This document shows, piece after piece, positions 56,571 through 64,000 of a stretch of DNA of 64,000 nt; the first letter of the stretch is position 1; each line of letters begins with the position of its first letter. This DNA comes from an uncultured Clostridiaceae bacterium (GTDB lineage Bacteria; Bacillota; Clostridia; TANB77; CAG-508). The DNA is taken from NCBI GenBank assembly GCA_947577025.1, contig CANPTO010000009.1:1-64000 (forward strand). Reading direction: 5' to 3'. The translations under genes were made by a program, and so were the position numbers. Under the pieces are notes generated by a model, which saw only the letters and a list, made by a program, of their open reading frames with translations, did not search any database and had not been told where the DNA came from.

Positions 56571-57395
56571 ATGAGTTTAAAAGCAGTAATCAATAACATA
56601 GCAAAAGAAAATAAAGTGTCTGCACAATCAGTTCTACAAACATATATGTTAGAAAGATTACTCGAAAGAATATCAATGTCAAAATATAAAGATAACTTTA
56701 TTTTAAAAGGTGGAATGCTAATATCTGCAATGTTAGGTATTGATAGTAGAACAACAATGGATATGGATACAACTATAAAAGGGGTTGCCTTAACAGAAGA
56801 AAATATATCTAGTATTATGAAAGAAATTTGCAAAATGAATATAGATGATGATGTAACTTTTGAAGTTCAAAAAATTGAGCTAATAAGAGAAGATGATGAT
56901 TACGGAGGATATAGAGTTACATTTAAAGCTAATTATATGGAGAAAATGCCCGTAATTATGAAAATAGATATTACAACTGGAGATAAGATTACATATAAAG
57001 AAATAAAATATAGTTTTGAACTAATGTTAGAAAATAGAAAAATTCAAGTTTGGGCATATAATATCGAAACAATTATAGCTGAAAAGTTTGAAACAATTAT
57101 AAAAAGAGGTGTATTAGGAACAAGAGTAAGGGACTATTATGATGTTTATATGCTATTTAATACTCAAAGAAAAAACATAGAGAATACAATTTTAAAAGAG
57201 GCAATATATTCTACTGCTGAACACAGAAATTCAGTAGAAATAATAAAAGAATGGAAAAAGACTGTTTCAATACTGGAAGAAAGTGAAATAATGAAAAAAC
57301 AATGGGAAAAATACCAAAAAGATAATTTTTATGCAGAAGATATTAAATATGAAGATTTAATTGAAAGCATAAAAAATATTGGGCAATTTATATAA
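56571..57395 (+). CDS. abiEii: AbiEii nucleotidyltransferase toxin
   Basis: 274 residues, DUF1814 fold. The nucleotidyltransferase signature is F-I-L-K-G-G-M-L-I near 42-50 followed by T-M-D-M-D-T-T near 63, and a later I-E-T-I-I-A-E-K-F-E-T near 163 and R-V-R-D-Y-Y-D-V-Y near 182. Related enzymes block translation by adding nucleotides to tRNA. It follows abiEi by 14 bases with AGGAA. Base composition is less A-rich than the genes before 55 kb, which fits an acquired defence module. Confidence 0.93.
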   Translation: MSLKAVINNIAKENKVSAQSVLQTYMLERLLERISMSKYKDNFILKGGMLISAMLGIDSRTTMDMDTTIKGVALTEENISSIMKEICKMNIDDDVTFEVQKIELIREDDDYGGYRVTFKANYMEKMPVIMKIDITTGDKITYKEIKYSFELMLENRKIQVWAYNIETIIAEKFETIIKRGVLGTRVRDYYDVYMLFNTQRKNIENTILKEAIYSTAEHRNSVEIIKEWKKTVSILEESEIMKKQWEKYQKDNFYAEDIKYEDLIESIKNIGQFI

Positions 57396-57414
57396 TGTAT
57401 AAAAATTAGATAAA

Positions 57415-57433
57415 TTTGACTAAAAATTGACTA
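57415..57433 (+). promoter_or_regulatory. Direct-repeat box before the two-component genes
   Basis: TTGACT at 57416-57421 and again at 57427-57432, start-to-start 11 bases. The same pair and spacing occurs at 59420 and 60483. Confidence 0.75.
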
Positions 57434-57466
57434 TTTTGATTTAAAATGAAAAGTGGAGATGATATA

Positions 57467-58144
57467 ATGAAACATAAAATTTTAGTAGTAGATGACGAAA
57501 AGATGATAACTGAACTAATATCTTCTTGCTTATGTGATTATGGATATGAGGTATTGACTGCTAATAGTAGCGAAGAGGCATTAGTAAAATTACAAAAACA
57601 GCCTAATTTGATAATATTAGATATTAATATGCCTAATATAAATGGTCTTGATTTATGCCGTAATATTCGTAATCATATTACTTGTCCAATTATTTTTTTA
57701 ACTGCTAGAATTACAGAACAAGATAAAATAAATGGATTTAGATATGGAGCAGATGATTATATTACGAAACCTTTTAGTTTAAAAGAACTAACTGCACGAG
57801 TGGAAGCTCATTTAAGAAGAGATGAAAGAAACAAAAATAATCTATCACTTATAACGTGTTCTGATGGATTGATCATAAATTTATCAAATAGAAAAATATA
57901 CTATTTTGAAAATGAAATTGTATTTTCTAAAAAAGAATTTGATATAATTGAATACTTACTTTCTAATGCAGGACAAGTATTTGATAAAGAACAGATATAC
58001 GAAAGAGTATGGGGCTATGATGCAGAGGGAGATAGTAATGTAATAAAAGAGCATATTCGTAAAATAAGAACAAAATTTAAAGATGTTACAGGAAAAGAAT
58101 ATATTGATACAATCTGGGGGGTGGGATATTGTTGGAAAAATTAA
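57467..58144 (+). CDS. OmpR-family response regulator
   Basis: 225 residues from the ATG after GTGGAG; an upstream in-frame start at 57446 lies inside the promoter region. Receiver domain: D-D-E near 9-11, phospho-acceptor D52 in I-L-D-I-N-M-P, T-A-R near 80 and K in T-K-P-F near 102. C-terminal winged helix with V-W-G-Y-D-A-E-G-D-S-N-V-I-K-E-H-I-R-K-I-R. The arrangement is closest to VanR/PhoP-like regulators. It overlaps the kinase gene by 16 bases and likely binds the TTGACT direct repeats. Confidence 0.94.
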   Translation: MKHKILVVDDEKMITELISSCLCDYGYEVLTANSSEEALVKLQKQPNLIILDINMPNINGLDLCRNIRNHITCPIIFLTARITEQDKINGFRYGADDYITKPFSLKELTARVEAHLRRDERNKNNLSLITCSDGLIINLSNRKIYYFENEIVFSKKEFDIIEYLLSNAGQVFDKEQIYERVWGYDAEGDSNVIKEHIRKIRTKFKDVTGKEYIDTIWGVGYCWKN

Positions 58145-59427
58145 AAAAGATAAATAAATCTTTATCATTACGAAAATTTTTTATATTAATTATTTTTACT
58201 ACATTTATTATCGTAATATTTTTATCTTTACTTTGTATCTATGGTGGAATAAAATTTAGAGATTATCTATTGCCTGATTCTAACACTATTTTGATTACAT
58301 TAGTGATAAAGAATAAAGAAGGACAGACTTATAATGTGGATTATGAAACAAAATTAGGAGAAGAAATGTCCAGCATTCCAGCTTTAATGAGTGATAGTGG
58401 CGAAGAAAGTGATTATATTTCAATTTCGGATATTCAAGCAGCAGTGGTAAAAGCTGAAAGTAGTTTAAATATGCTTACTCCAAAAAGAAAAATTGCTTAT
58501 CAAGGAGCAGGCATATTAATGGTTGTACTTCCAATATTTTTTTCTGTAATTGGTATTATAATTGCTGGTTTCATTTTCTATCGCAAAAAACTTTATGAGC
58601 CTTTGCGAATTTTATCAGATTCAATGGAAGAAATATCAAACAAGAATCTTGATTTTAAATTATATTATGATTCTAATGATGAAATGGGAAGACTATGCTC
58701 TACATTTGAAGATATGCGACAAACATTAGAAAGAACATATAAAGAACTATGGAAAATGATCGAAGAAAGAAAAATGATACAGGCTTCAGTTGCACACGAT
58801 TTAAGAAATCCTATTACTATTATTAAAGGTTATACAGAATATCTACAAGTAAACCTAGAAAAAAAGACTTTATCTAATGAAAGAATGATTGAAATAATTG
58901 ATAATATAAATAAAACGACAGAACGATTAGAAAGTTATACAAATTCTATTCGTACAATAAATCAATTAGAAGATATGGAAATAACTCGTAAACCAATTCA
59001 TATAGAAGAATTTGTTGAAAATGCCTCTAAAGACTTGTCATTAATGACGAAATCTAAGAAAATAAAACTTAATATTATAGGAAATATTCCAAATGGTATT
59101 ATTAATGTTGATACCGATAGTGCTTATAGAATAATCGAAAATATTATAAGTAATGCTTTGAGATATGCTAAAAATAAAATTGATTTATCATTTGAGATAG
59201 ATAATAATTTTTTAGTAATTTCTATAATAGATGATGGTATTGGTTTTCCAAAAGAAGTTTTAAATGGAAATAATAAATTAATTATATCAACTAATAATGC
59301 TGATGGACACTATGGACTGGGTTTAATAATTAGTAGTATTTTGTGTAAAAAGAATGATGGAAAGTTAAAGCTTTATAATAATGAATCAGGAGGAGCAGTA
59401 GTAAAAATCATGTTAAAATTTGACTGA
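58129..59427 (+). CDS. Sensor histidine kinase
   Basis: 432 residues from TTG, inside the end of the regulator gene, so translation is coupled. Two membrane helices (about 17-39 and 127-150) enclose an extracellular loop of about 85 residues. HAMP region about 150-200; phospho-acceptor histidine near 223 in V-A-H-D-L-R-N-P; N box N-I-I-S-N-A-L-R-Y-A near 345; G1 D-D-G-I-G-F and G2 G-L-G-L-I near 375-400. The signal is unknown. The wall-hydrolase genes downstream suggest envelope stress or a wall-active compound. Confidence 0.94.
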   Translation: MLEKLKKINKSLSLRKFFILIIFTTFIIVIFLSLLCIYGGIKFRDYLLPDSNTILITLVIKNKEGQTYNVDYETKLGEEMSSIPALMSDSGEESDYISISDIQAAVVKAESSLNMLTPKRKIAYQGAGILMVVLPIFFSVIGIIIAGFIFYRKKLYEPLRILSDSMEEISNKNLDFKLYYDSNDEMGRLCSTFEDMRQTLERTYKELWKMIEERKMIQASVAHDLRNPITIIKGYTEYLQVNLEKKTLSNERMIEIIDNINKTTERLESYTNSIRTINQLEDMEITRKPIHIEEFVENASKDLSLMTKSKKIKLNIIGNIPNGIINVDTDSAYRIIENIISNALRYAKNKIDLSFEIDNNFLVISIIDDGIGFPKEVLNGNNKLIISTNNADGHYGLGLIISSILCKKNDGKLKLYNNESGGAVVKIMLKFD

Positions 59428-59490
59428 TTTTTGACTTTTGTTTTATATCATATCCTTGTAAGCCAACTATGGCAATACAAGGAGTTTTTT
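59420..59490 (+). promoter_or_regulatory. Direct-repeat box and SD-pairing hairpin before the deacetylase
   Basis: TTGACT at 59420 and 59431 (overlapping the kinase stop), then a stem CCTTGTA...TACAAGG whose right arm contains the AAGGAG ribosome site just before a T run and the ATG. The same composite leader recurs before the amidase gene. Confidence 0.75.
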
Positions 59491-59491
59491 T

Positions 59492-60424
59492 ATGGAAAAG
59501 AAAATGAGAAAAAAGAATAATTATAGAAAGAGAAAGTTAAAACCAAAGATTAGATTATGTATTTTTATCATTTTGATAATTTTGACATTTAATTTTATAA
59601 ATAATATCTTAAAGCCCTCTAATGCAAGTAAAAATATATCTATTGAAAACGTAAAACCACAAGCTATTGACAATGCACAAAAAGATATTCAACAAAACGA
59701 CACTTTTTCTAATGGAAGTAATAATGTTTATGAAGTTTCTCCTCCAAATGATATAACTAATAAAGATACAGATATTTCAAATGTAAATAATTCAGAAAGA
59801 GATATAAACAAAGTTAAAGATAAAAAACTAATTGCATTTACTTTTGACGATGGACCTAGTTACAAAGGAACTAATAAATTGTTAGATAATTTGAATAAAT
59901 ATAATGCTCGTGTAACATTTTTTGTTGTAGGCAGTCGTGTACTGACCTATAAAGATACTTTAAAAAGAGCATATAATATGGGAAATGTAATTGGAAGTCA
60001 TACATATAGTCATAAAGATTTATTAAAATTAAGCAACTCTGATATTTTAAACGAAATAAGAAAAACAAATGATGATATAGAAAGTGTAATAGGAGAAAGA
60101 GCAAAATATTTAAGACCACCCTATGGTAATACCAATAAAAACATTAAGAATTTATCTAATATGTATACTATATTATGGGATTTGGATACAGAAGATTGGA
60201 AATATAAAGATAAAAACAAAATATCACAATATATTATTGACAATGCACACGATGGTGCAATTGTACTTTTACACGATTTATATGAAACTTCTGTTGATGG
60301 AGCGTTGCTAGCAATGGAAGAGTTGGAGAAAGAGGGATATGCATTTGTCACAATAGAAGAAATGGTAACTTTAAAAGGAATAAACTTAGATAAAACGAAA
60401 AACTATTTTCAATTTGATAAATAG
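59492..60424 (+). CDS. Membrane-anchored polysaccharide deacetylase
   Basis: 310 residues. A very basic start (K-K-M-R-K-K-N-N-Y-R-K-R-K) and membrane helix (about 27-45) anchor it outside. A linker rich in Asn/Asp leads to the NodB domain: F-T-F-D-D-G-P near 120, H-T-Y-S-H near 174-178, R-P-P-Y-G near 212 and L-L-H-D near 262, all five motifs. It probably deacetylates peptidoglycan amino sugars, conferring lysozyme resistance. Its first 50 residues are nearly identical to the next gene's. Confidence 0.93.
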   Translation: MEKKMRKKNNYRKRKLKPKIRLCIFIILIILTFNFINNILKPSNASKNISIENVKPQAIDNAQKDIQQNDTFSNGSNNVYEVSPPNDITNKDTDISNVNNSERDINKVKDKKLIAFTFDDGPSYKGTNKLLDNLNKYNARVTFFVVGSRVLTYKDTLKRAYNMGNVIGSHTYSHKDLLKLSNSDILNEIRKTNDDIESVIGERAKYLRPPYGNTNKNIKNLSNMYTILWDLDTEDWKYKDKNKISQYIIDNAHDGAIVLLHDLYETSVDGALLAMEELEKEGYAFVTIEEMVTLKGINLDKTKNYFQFDK

Positions 60425-60482
60425 GACTAAATATATTAAATAAATACTTAAAGCAAATTAAAAATATAAAAGAATTATAAAT

Positions 60483-60552
60483 TTGACTAATTTTTGACTT
60501 TTGTTTTATATCATATCCTTGTAAGCTGATTATGGCACTACAAGGAGTTTTT
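60483..60552 (+). promoter_or_regulatory. Direct-repeat box and SD-pairing hairpin before the amidase
   Basis: TTGACT at 60483 and 60494, then CCTTGTAAGC...ACTACAAGGAG. The loop differs from the 59420 copy while the stem is kept. Confidence 0.75.
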
Positions 60553-60553
60553 T

Positions 60554-61267
60554 ATGGAAAAGAAAAAAAAGAAAAAGAAGTATTATAGAAAGCGAAAGAT
60601 TAAACCAAAGATTAGATTATGTATTTTTATCATTTTGATAATTTTAACATTTAATTTTATAAATAATGTCTTAAAATCATCTAATGCAAGTAGGAATATA
60701 GTAACAGAAAAAGAAAATTTACCAGTTACAAATGATACCAAAGAAAATAATCAGCAAATTGCTGTTTTTCCTAGTGATGTTTATGGCGTTCAAGTAAAGA
60801 GTGAAATAATAGATAAAGAAACTAAAGCTAGAAGTGGTGAAAAAAGAATTATTAAATACATAGTGATACACGAAACTGATAATTTTGAAAAAGGTACTAC
60901 TGCTGCTAATCACGCTATGTTTTTGAAAGAAAACAATACGAGTTCTACATCTTGGCATTATACAGTTGATGATAAAGAAATCTATCACCACATTCCTGAT
61001 GATGAAAAAGCAAATCACGCAGGAGAGCATAATGGAAATGAATATGGTATAGGAATAGAACTATGCGTAAATAAAGAGGGAAACTTTGAAAAGACTTTTG
61101 ATAATGCAACAAAACTAGTAGCGTATCTTCTTAAATCTTATGATTTAGAAATTGAAGCAGTAAAAACTCATCACGATTTTTCAGGAAAAGACTGCCCACA
61201 TAAAATATTAAAAAACAACAGGCTAGAAGAATTTAAGAAGAAAGTAAAATATTATTTAAAACTATAA
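60554..61267 (+). CDS. Membrane-anchored N-acetylmuramoyl-L-alanine amidase
   Basis: 237 residues. Basic start and membrane helix (about 25-43) like the deacetylase, then an Amidase_2 (PGRP-like) domain: Y-I-V-I-H-E-T near 98-104 with the first zinc histidine, N-H-A-G-E-H near 157, G-I-E-L near 170, and K-T-H-H-D-F-S-G-K-D-C-P-H near 207-219 with the remaining ligands. It cleaves the bond between MurNAc and the stem peptide. Probably in one regulon with the two-component system. Confidence 0.93.
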   Translation: MEKKKKKKKYYRKRKIKPKIRLCIFIILIILTFNFINNVLKSSNASRNIVTEKENLPVTNDTKENNQQIAVFPSDVYGVQVKSEIIDKETKARSGEKRIIKYIVIHETDNFEKGTTAANHAMFLKENNTSSTSWHYTVDDKEIYHHIPDDEKANHAGEHNGNEYGIGIELCVNKEGNFEKTFDNATKLVAYLLKSYDLEIEAVKTHHDFSGKDCPHKILKNNRLEEFKKKVKYYLKL

Positions 61268-61316
61268 TAATAAAAATTTAAAAATATTTTAATAAGTAAG
61301 AAAGGAATGATTTTAA

Positions 61317-62696
61317 ATGAAAAAGATATTTATAATATTAACTATAATTTTAATATTGATCGGAGGAATATTTGTTTTCTTTAAATACAAAAACAATATA
61401 ACAGAGATAGGAGAAATAACGGAAATATTTGTTCCAGAAAATGATAATAAAAAAAATAATGATAATAAAAGTATAAAAAGTTTAACTTTTTTAACAAATA
61501 AGCCCAATAAGGCTACTACAAATGATGGATATTATTATTTAAGTGATGATTATGATCGATTACCTAATGGGAAGTTTGCTACACATCTAATGTATATCGA
61601 TTTTAAAACAAAACAGGAAATACACTTATGTAATAACAGTGCTTGTACTCATAATACAGAAGATTGTACATCTGTGTTTACAAAAAATGAATTTGAAATA
61701 GGCTCACTATTATTTGTTTTTAATGGAAAAATATATATATTAAGCAAAATGCCTGATAATGATGGGCAAGTTTCAATAGGAGTTTTAGGGGAATCCTCAA
61801 ATAAGACAGCAGAAAGCAAATCATCTGTATTATACAGATTAAATTTAGATGGAACAAATAGAGAAAAAGTTTATACCTTTGACTCTAATGTTATGGTAGA
61901 AGATTTTACCATTGGTAGTGAAAATAAATTATATTTTGTTACAAAAAAAATTACAAACGAATATACTAGTGGAAATGCTTACACAATTTCTAAAGAACGA
62001 AAATTAATTTATATAGATGTAAATACAAAAAAAGAAAATACTGTATTCTCTATGGATTTTAAGGATAACATTGATTGGGAAGTCATTGGAAGTAGTGACA
62101 ATCTTTTAGTGTTGTATGGTATAGATTTCGGACGTAAAGTTTCAAATGAAGAGAAAAATGGAGAAAATAATGAAATTTATACTAAGTCTTCTGATGTTTT
62201 TGCAACTTTTAATATTGCAGATGGTTCATTAAATAAAATATATAGTATATATGCACCTTTATCTAGGTCTTATACTGTTGGTAAAGATTATTTATATTAT
62301 TCTAAAGATGGAAGTAATGAAGTTTTAAAAATAGATTTAAAAACAGGGAAATCTAATGTTTTAGCAAAACTATCTCAAAATTATATTAGTATGATTATAG
62401 GAGATAAAATATTATGTCAAGAGTACGCTTCTCAGGATACAACATCATATTTTGTTGACACTAATACAGGGAAAGTTAGTCATTCTAGTCTTATAAATAA
62501 AACAGTAAAAAACAGTTTAGATATTATTGCTGTGAGTGGAGATGAAGTTTTAGCAATATATGATTCAGATGTAACTTATAACAACGATGGCTCGTATACT
62601 ACGAAAGAAAATAAATATGGAATAATTAGTAAAAGTGACTTGTATACAGGAAAAGACAGTTTTAAAAAAGTTAAAATGATTTATGGGGGAATATAA
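61317..62696 (+). CDS. Membrane-anchored beta-propeller-like protein
   Basis: 459 residues. N-terminal membrane helix (about 3-22), then a surface part with repeated blades (Y-Y-L-S-D-D-Y, K-I-Y-I-L-S-K, K-L-Y-F-V-T-K, Y-L-Y-Y-S-K-D-G) as in DUF5050-like propellers. A cysteine cluster H-L-C-N-N-S-A-C-T-H-N-T-E-D-C lies near 100-115, common to proteins encoded beside ABC transporters of this type. The ABC ATPase gene starts one base after its stop. It may act as a ligand-binding or sensing part of the transporter. Confidence 0.75.
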   Translation: MKKIFIILTIILILIGGIFVFFKYKNNITEIGEITEIFVPENDNKKNNDNKSIKSLTFLTNKPNKATTNDGYYYLSDDYDRLPNGKFATHLMYIDFKTKQEIHLCNNSACTHNTEDCTSVFTKNEFEIGSLLFVFNGKIYILSKMPDNDGQVSIGVLGESSNKTAESKSSVLYRLNLDGTNREKVYTFDSNVMVEDFTIGSENKLYFVTKKITNEYTSGNAYTISKERKLIYIDVNTKKENTVFSMDFKDNIDWEVIGSSDNLLVLYGIDFGRKVSNEEKNGENNEIYTKSSDVFATFNIADGSLNKIYSIYAPLSRSYTVGKDYLYYSKDGSNEVLKIDLKTGKSNVLAKLSQNYISMIIGDKILCQEYASQDTTSYFVDTNTGKVSHSSLINKTVKNSLDIIAVSGDEVLAIYDSDVTYNNDGSYTTKENKYGIISKSDLYTGKDSFKKVKMIYGGI

Positions 62697-62697
62697 A

Positions 62698-63411
62698 ATG
62701 TTGGAACTTTGTAATATTTCAAAAAGATATAAAACAAAAGAGGCACTCAATGATATATCTTTAACACTTGATAATGGGATTTATGGACTTCTCGGTCCAA
62801 ATGGTGCAGGAAAATCAACGCTTATGAACATAATTACTGGAAATTTAGAGCCAAGTAATGGAATTGTAAAATGGGATGAAAAAGAAATAAAAAAATTAGG
62901 AGCAAATTATAGAAGTTTGTTAGGATACGCTCCTCAACAACAAGGTATGTATGACAGTTTTTCAGGTATTAGATTTCTTTCATATATGGCAACTTTGAAA
63001 GGAATTTCAAAAAAGGAAGTAGAGGAAGAAATTAATCGAGTTTTAAATTATGTAAATATGACTAATGTTGCTCATCAAAAAATAGGAACATATTCAGGTG
63101 GAATGAAGCAAAGAATTTTAATTGCACAAGCAATATTAGGAGATCCGAAAATAGTTATATTGGATGAGCCAACAGCAGGATTAGATCCTAAAGAAAGAGT
63201 GAGGATAAGGGAAAGAATTTCAAAACTATCTAAAGAAAAGATAATTTTAGTTTCTACTCACGTTGTATCCGATATTGAATCTATTGCAAAAAAAATTATT
63301 CTTATTAAAAAGGGAAAAATTATTGACGAGGATTCTGTAGAAAAGCTTTGCCAAAAATACAATGTTTCTAATTTGGAAGATGTATATATGAAAATATTTG
63401 GAGATGAATAA
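62698..63411 (+). CDS. ABC transporter ATP-binding protein
   Basis: 237 residues. Walker A G-P-N-G-A-G-K-S-T near 35-43, Q loop A-P-Q-Q near 82, signature Y-S-G-G-M-K-Q near 134-140, Walker B I-V-I-L-D-E-P near 154-160 and H-switch S-T-H-V near 187. The family is close to drug/bacitracin-type export ATPases with a separate permease. It is followed four bases later by the permease gene. Confidence 0.95.
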   Translation: MLELCNISKRYKTKEALNDISLTLDNGIYGLLGPNGAGKSTLMNIITGNLEPSNGIVKWDEKEIKKLGANYRSLLGYAPQQQGMYDSFSGIRFLSYMATLKGISKKEVEEEINRVLNYVNMTNVAHQKIGTYSGGMKQRILIAQAILGDPKIVILDEPTAGLDPKERVRIRERISKLSKEKIILVSTHVVSDIESIAKKIILIKKGKIIDEDSVEKLCQKYNVSNLEDVYMKIFGDE

Positions 63412-63414
63412 AAT

Positions 63415-64000
63415 ATGTTACAATTAGTTAATTTTGAATTAAGGAAAATATGGGGGAAAAGGAGTTTTATCTTCATTACTTGTTTATTACTTATTATAAA
63501 TGTATTTTTTATGTGGTATGCAAATTTGGAAAATGATAACAAACCATCACTTTCGGCATATAAAATATTTCAAACTAAAATATCTAAAATGTCAGAAAAT
63601 GAAAAAAGGGAATATGTAAATAATTTAAAAAAAGATATTGATGGTATTTCATTTGTAATTGAAATACTTAATATGAGAAATAGTGAAATGGGAGTTTTTT
63701 TTACAGAACAAGAAATAAATGAAAATCCAGGTGTATTTGAAACTTACTATAAAATATACGAATCTGGAAATTACTTGCATTTTACACACTCCTTTGAACA
63801 GGAAAAAGCATTTATTAATGAGATGTATGATGAGATAGTCAAAGTATCAAATTATAATTCTTATTTAGAAAATATAAAAAATAATAAAAGTAAATTAGAA
63901 GGAATTTCTATTTTTAGTAATCAAGATGAAAATAGTTATTCTTCTCGTAGTATTGAAAAAAGTGCTAAAGATTATAATAGCTTAAATGCTAATGGAATTA
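63415..64000 (+). CDS. ABC transporter permease, truncated by the window end
   Basis: Open from ATG 63415 to the end, at least 195 residues. N-terminal M-L-Q-L-V-N-F-E-L-R-K-I-W-G-K-R, one membrane helix (about 19-37), then a long extracellular region rich in Asn, Glu and Tyr. This is the layout of ABC-2-type permeases. It pairs with the upstream ATPase. Confidence 0.82.
   Translation, partial: MLQLVNFELRKIWGKRSFIFITCLLLIINVFFMWYANLENDNKPSLSAYKIFQTKISKMSENEKREYVNNLKKDIDGISFVIEILNMRNSEMGVFFTEQEINENPGVFETYYKIYESGNYLHFTHSFEQEKAFINEMYDEIVKVSNYNSYLENIKNNKSKLEGISIFSNQDENSYSSRSIEKSAKDYNSLNANGI

Overview
The window comes from a very AT-rich, spore-forming, Gram-positive bacterium of the class Clostridia (Bacillota), probably an uncultured gut lineage. 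It holds the spoIIA operon with sigF, spoIID, a SpoIIQ-like gene, spoIVB, spoVS, two coat proteins and an H-type SASP. Other markers are a T-box before pheS-pheT, RecD2, AddA and a Tad-like pilus locus. No tRNA, rRNA or CRISPR array was recognised, so the species cannot be named.

Layout. 0-5.1 kb: ychF, two foreign-looking minus-strand singletons and spoIIAA-spoIIAB-sigF. 5.1-7.1 kb: spoIID and spoIIQ. 7.3-20.2 kb: a 12-gene Tad-like pilus/secretion locus with pilin-like paralogues. 20-30 kb: yvcK, a RelE/ParE toxin-antitoxin pair, recD2, comFC, a KAP-type P-loop NTPase and a LacX-like epimerase. 30.5-34.7 kb: addA. 35-43.9 kb: a DUF3841-like gene, spoIVB, a prepilin, murC, T-box, pheS and pheT. 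43.9-50 kb: spore genes on the minus strand, ymdB-spoVS, a peptide-binding protein, a REP-associated transposase and recA. 50-55.9 kb: a glycosyltransferase, ruvB, a membrane protein and queH. 55.9-64 kb: an island of different base composition with an AbiE system and a two-component/cell-wall hydrolase/ABC transporter module that runs off the end.

The main discovery candidate is a translational rule. In ten otherwise well-conserved plus-strand genes (sigF, a tadZ-like gene, cpaF, tadBC, recD2, a coiled-coil gene, addA, spoIVB, pheS, ruvB) the frame is lost at an in-frame CGG codon. It is restored in every case by skipping the C and reading the following GGN as glycine, so four bases CGGN give one Gly. 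I count 19 such sites, eight of them in addA and two each in cpaF and recD2. Every in-frame CGG I found in the host-like genes is such a site, and none is used as ordinary Arg, while CGA and CGT are used normally. Out-of-frame CGG strings are common and harmless. The restored residues include the P-loop glycine of CpaF and a conserved stretch of the essential PheS. This is best explained by genome-wide +1 frameshifting or four-base decoding at an unassigned CGG codon, not by sequencing error or gene decay. Four accessory genes contain CGG where only Arg keeps the frame open; they look like recent arrivals from a standard-code donor.

The window is also crowded with short palindromic repeats, at least six families. 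One family flanks a REP-associated tyrosine transposase gene. Copies of two families have inserted inside addA, where they are apparently translated through by means of the CGG rule.
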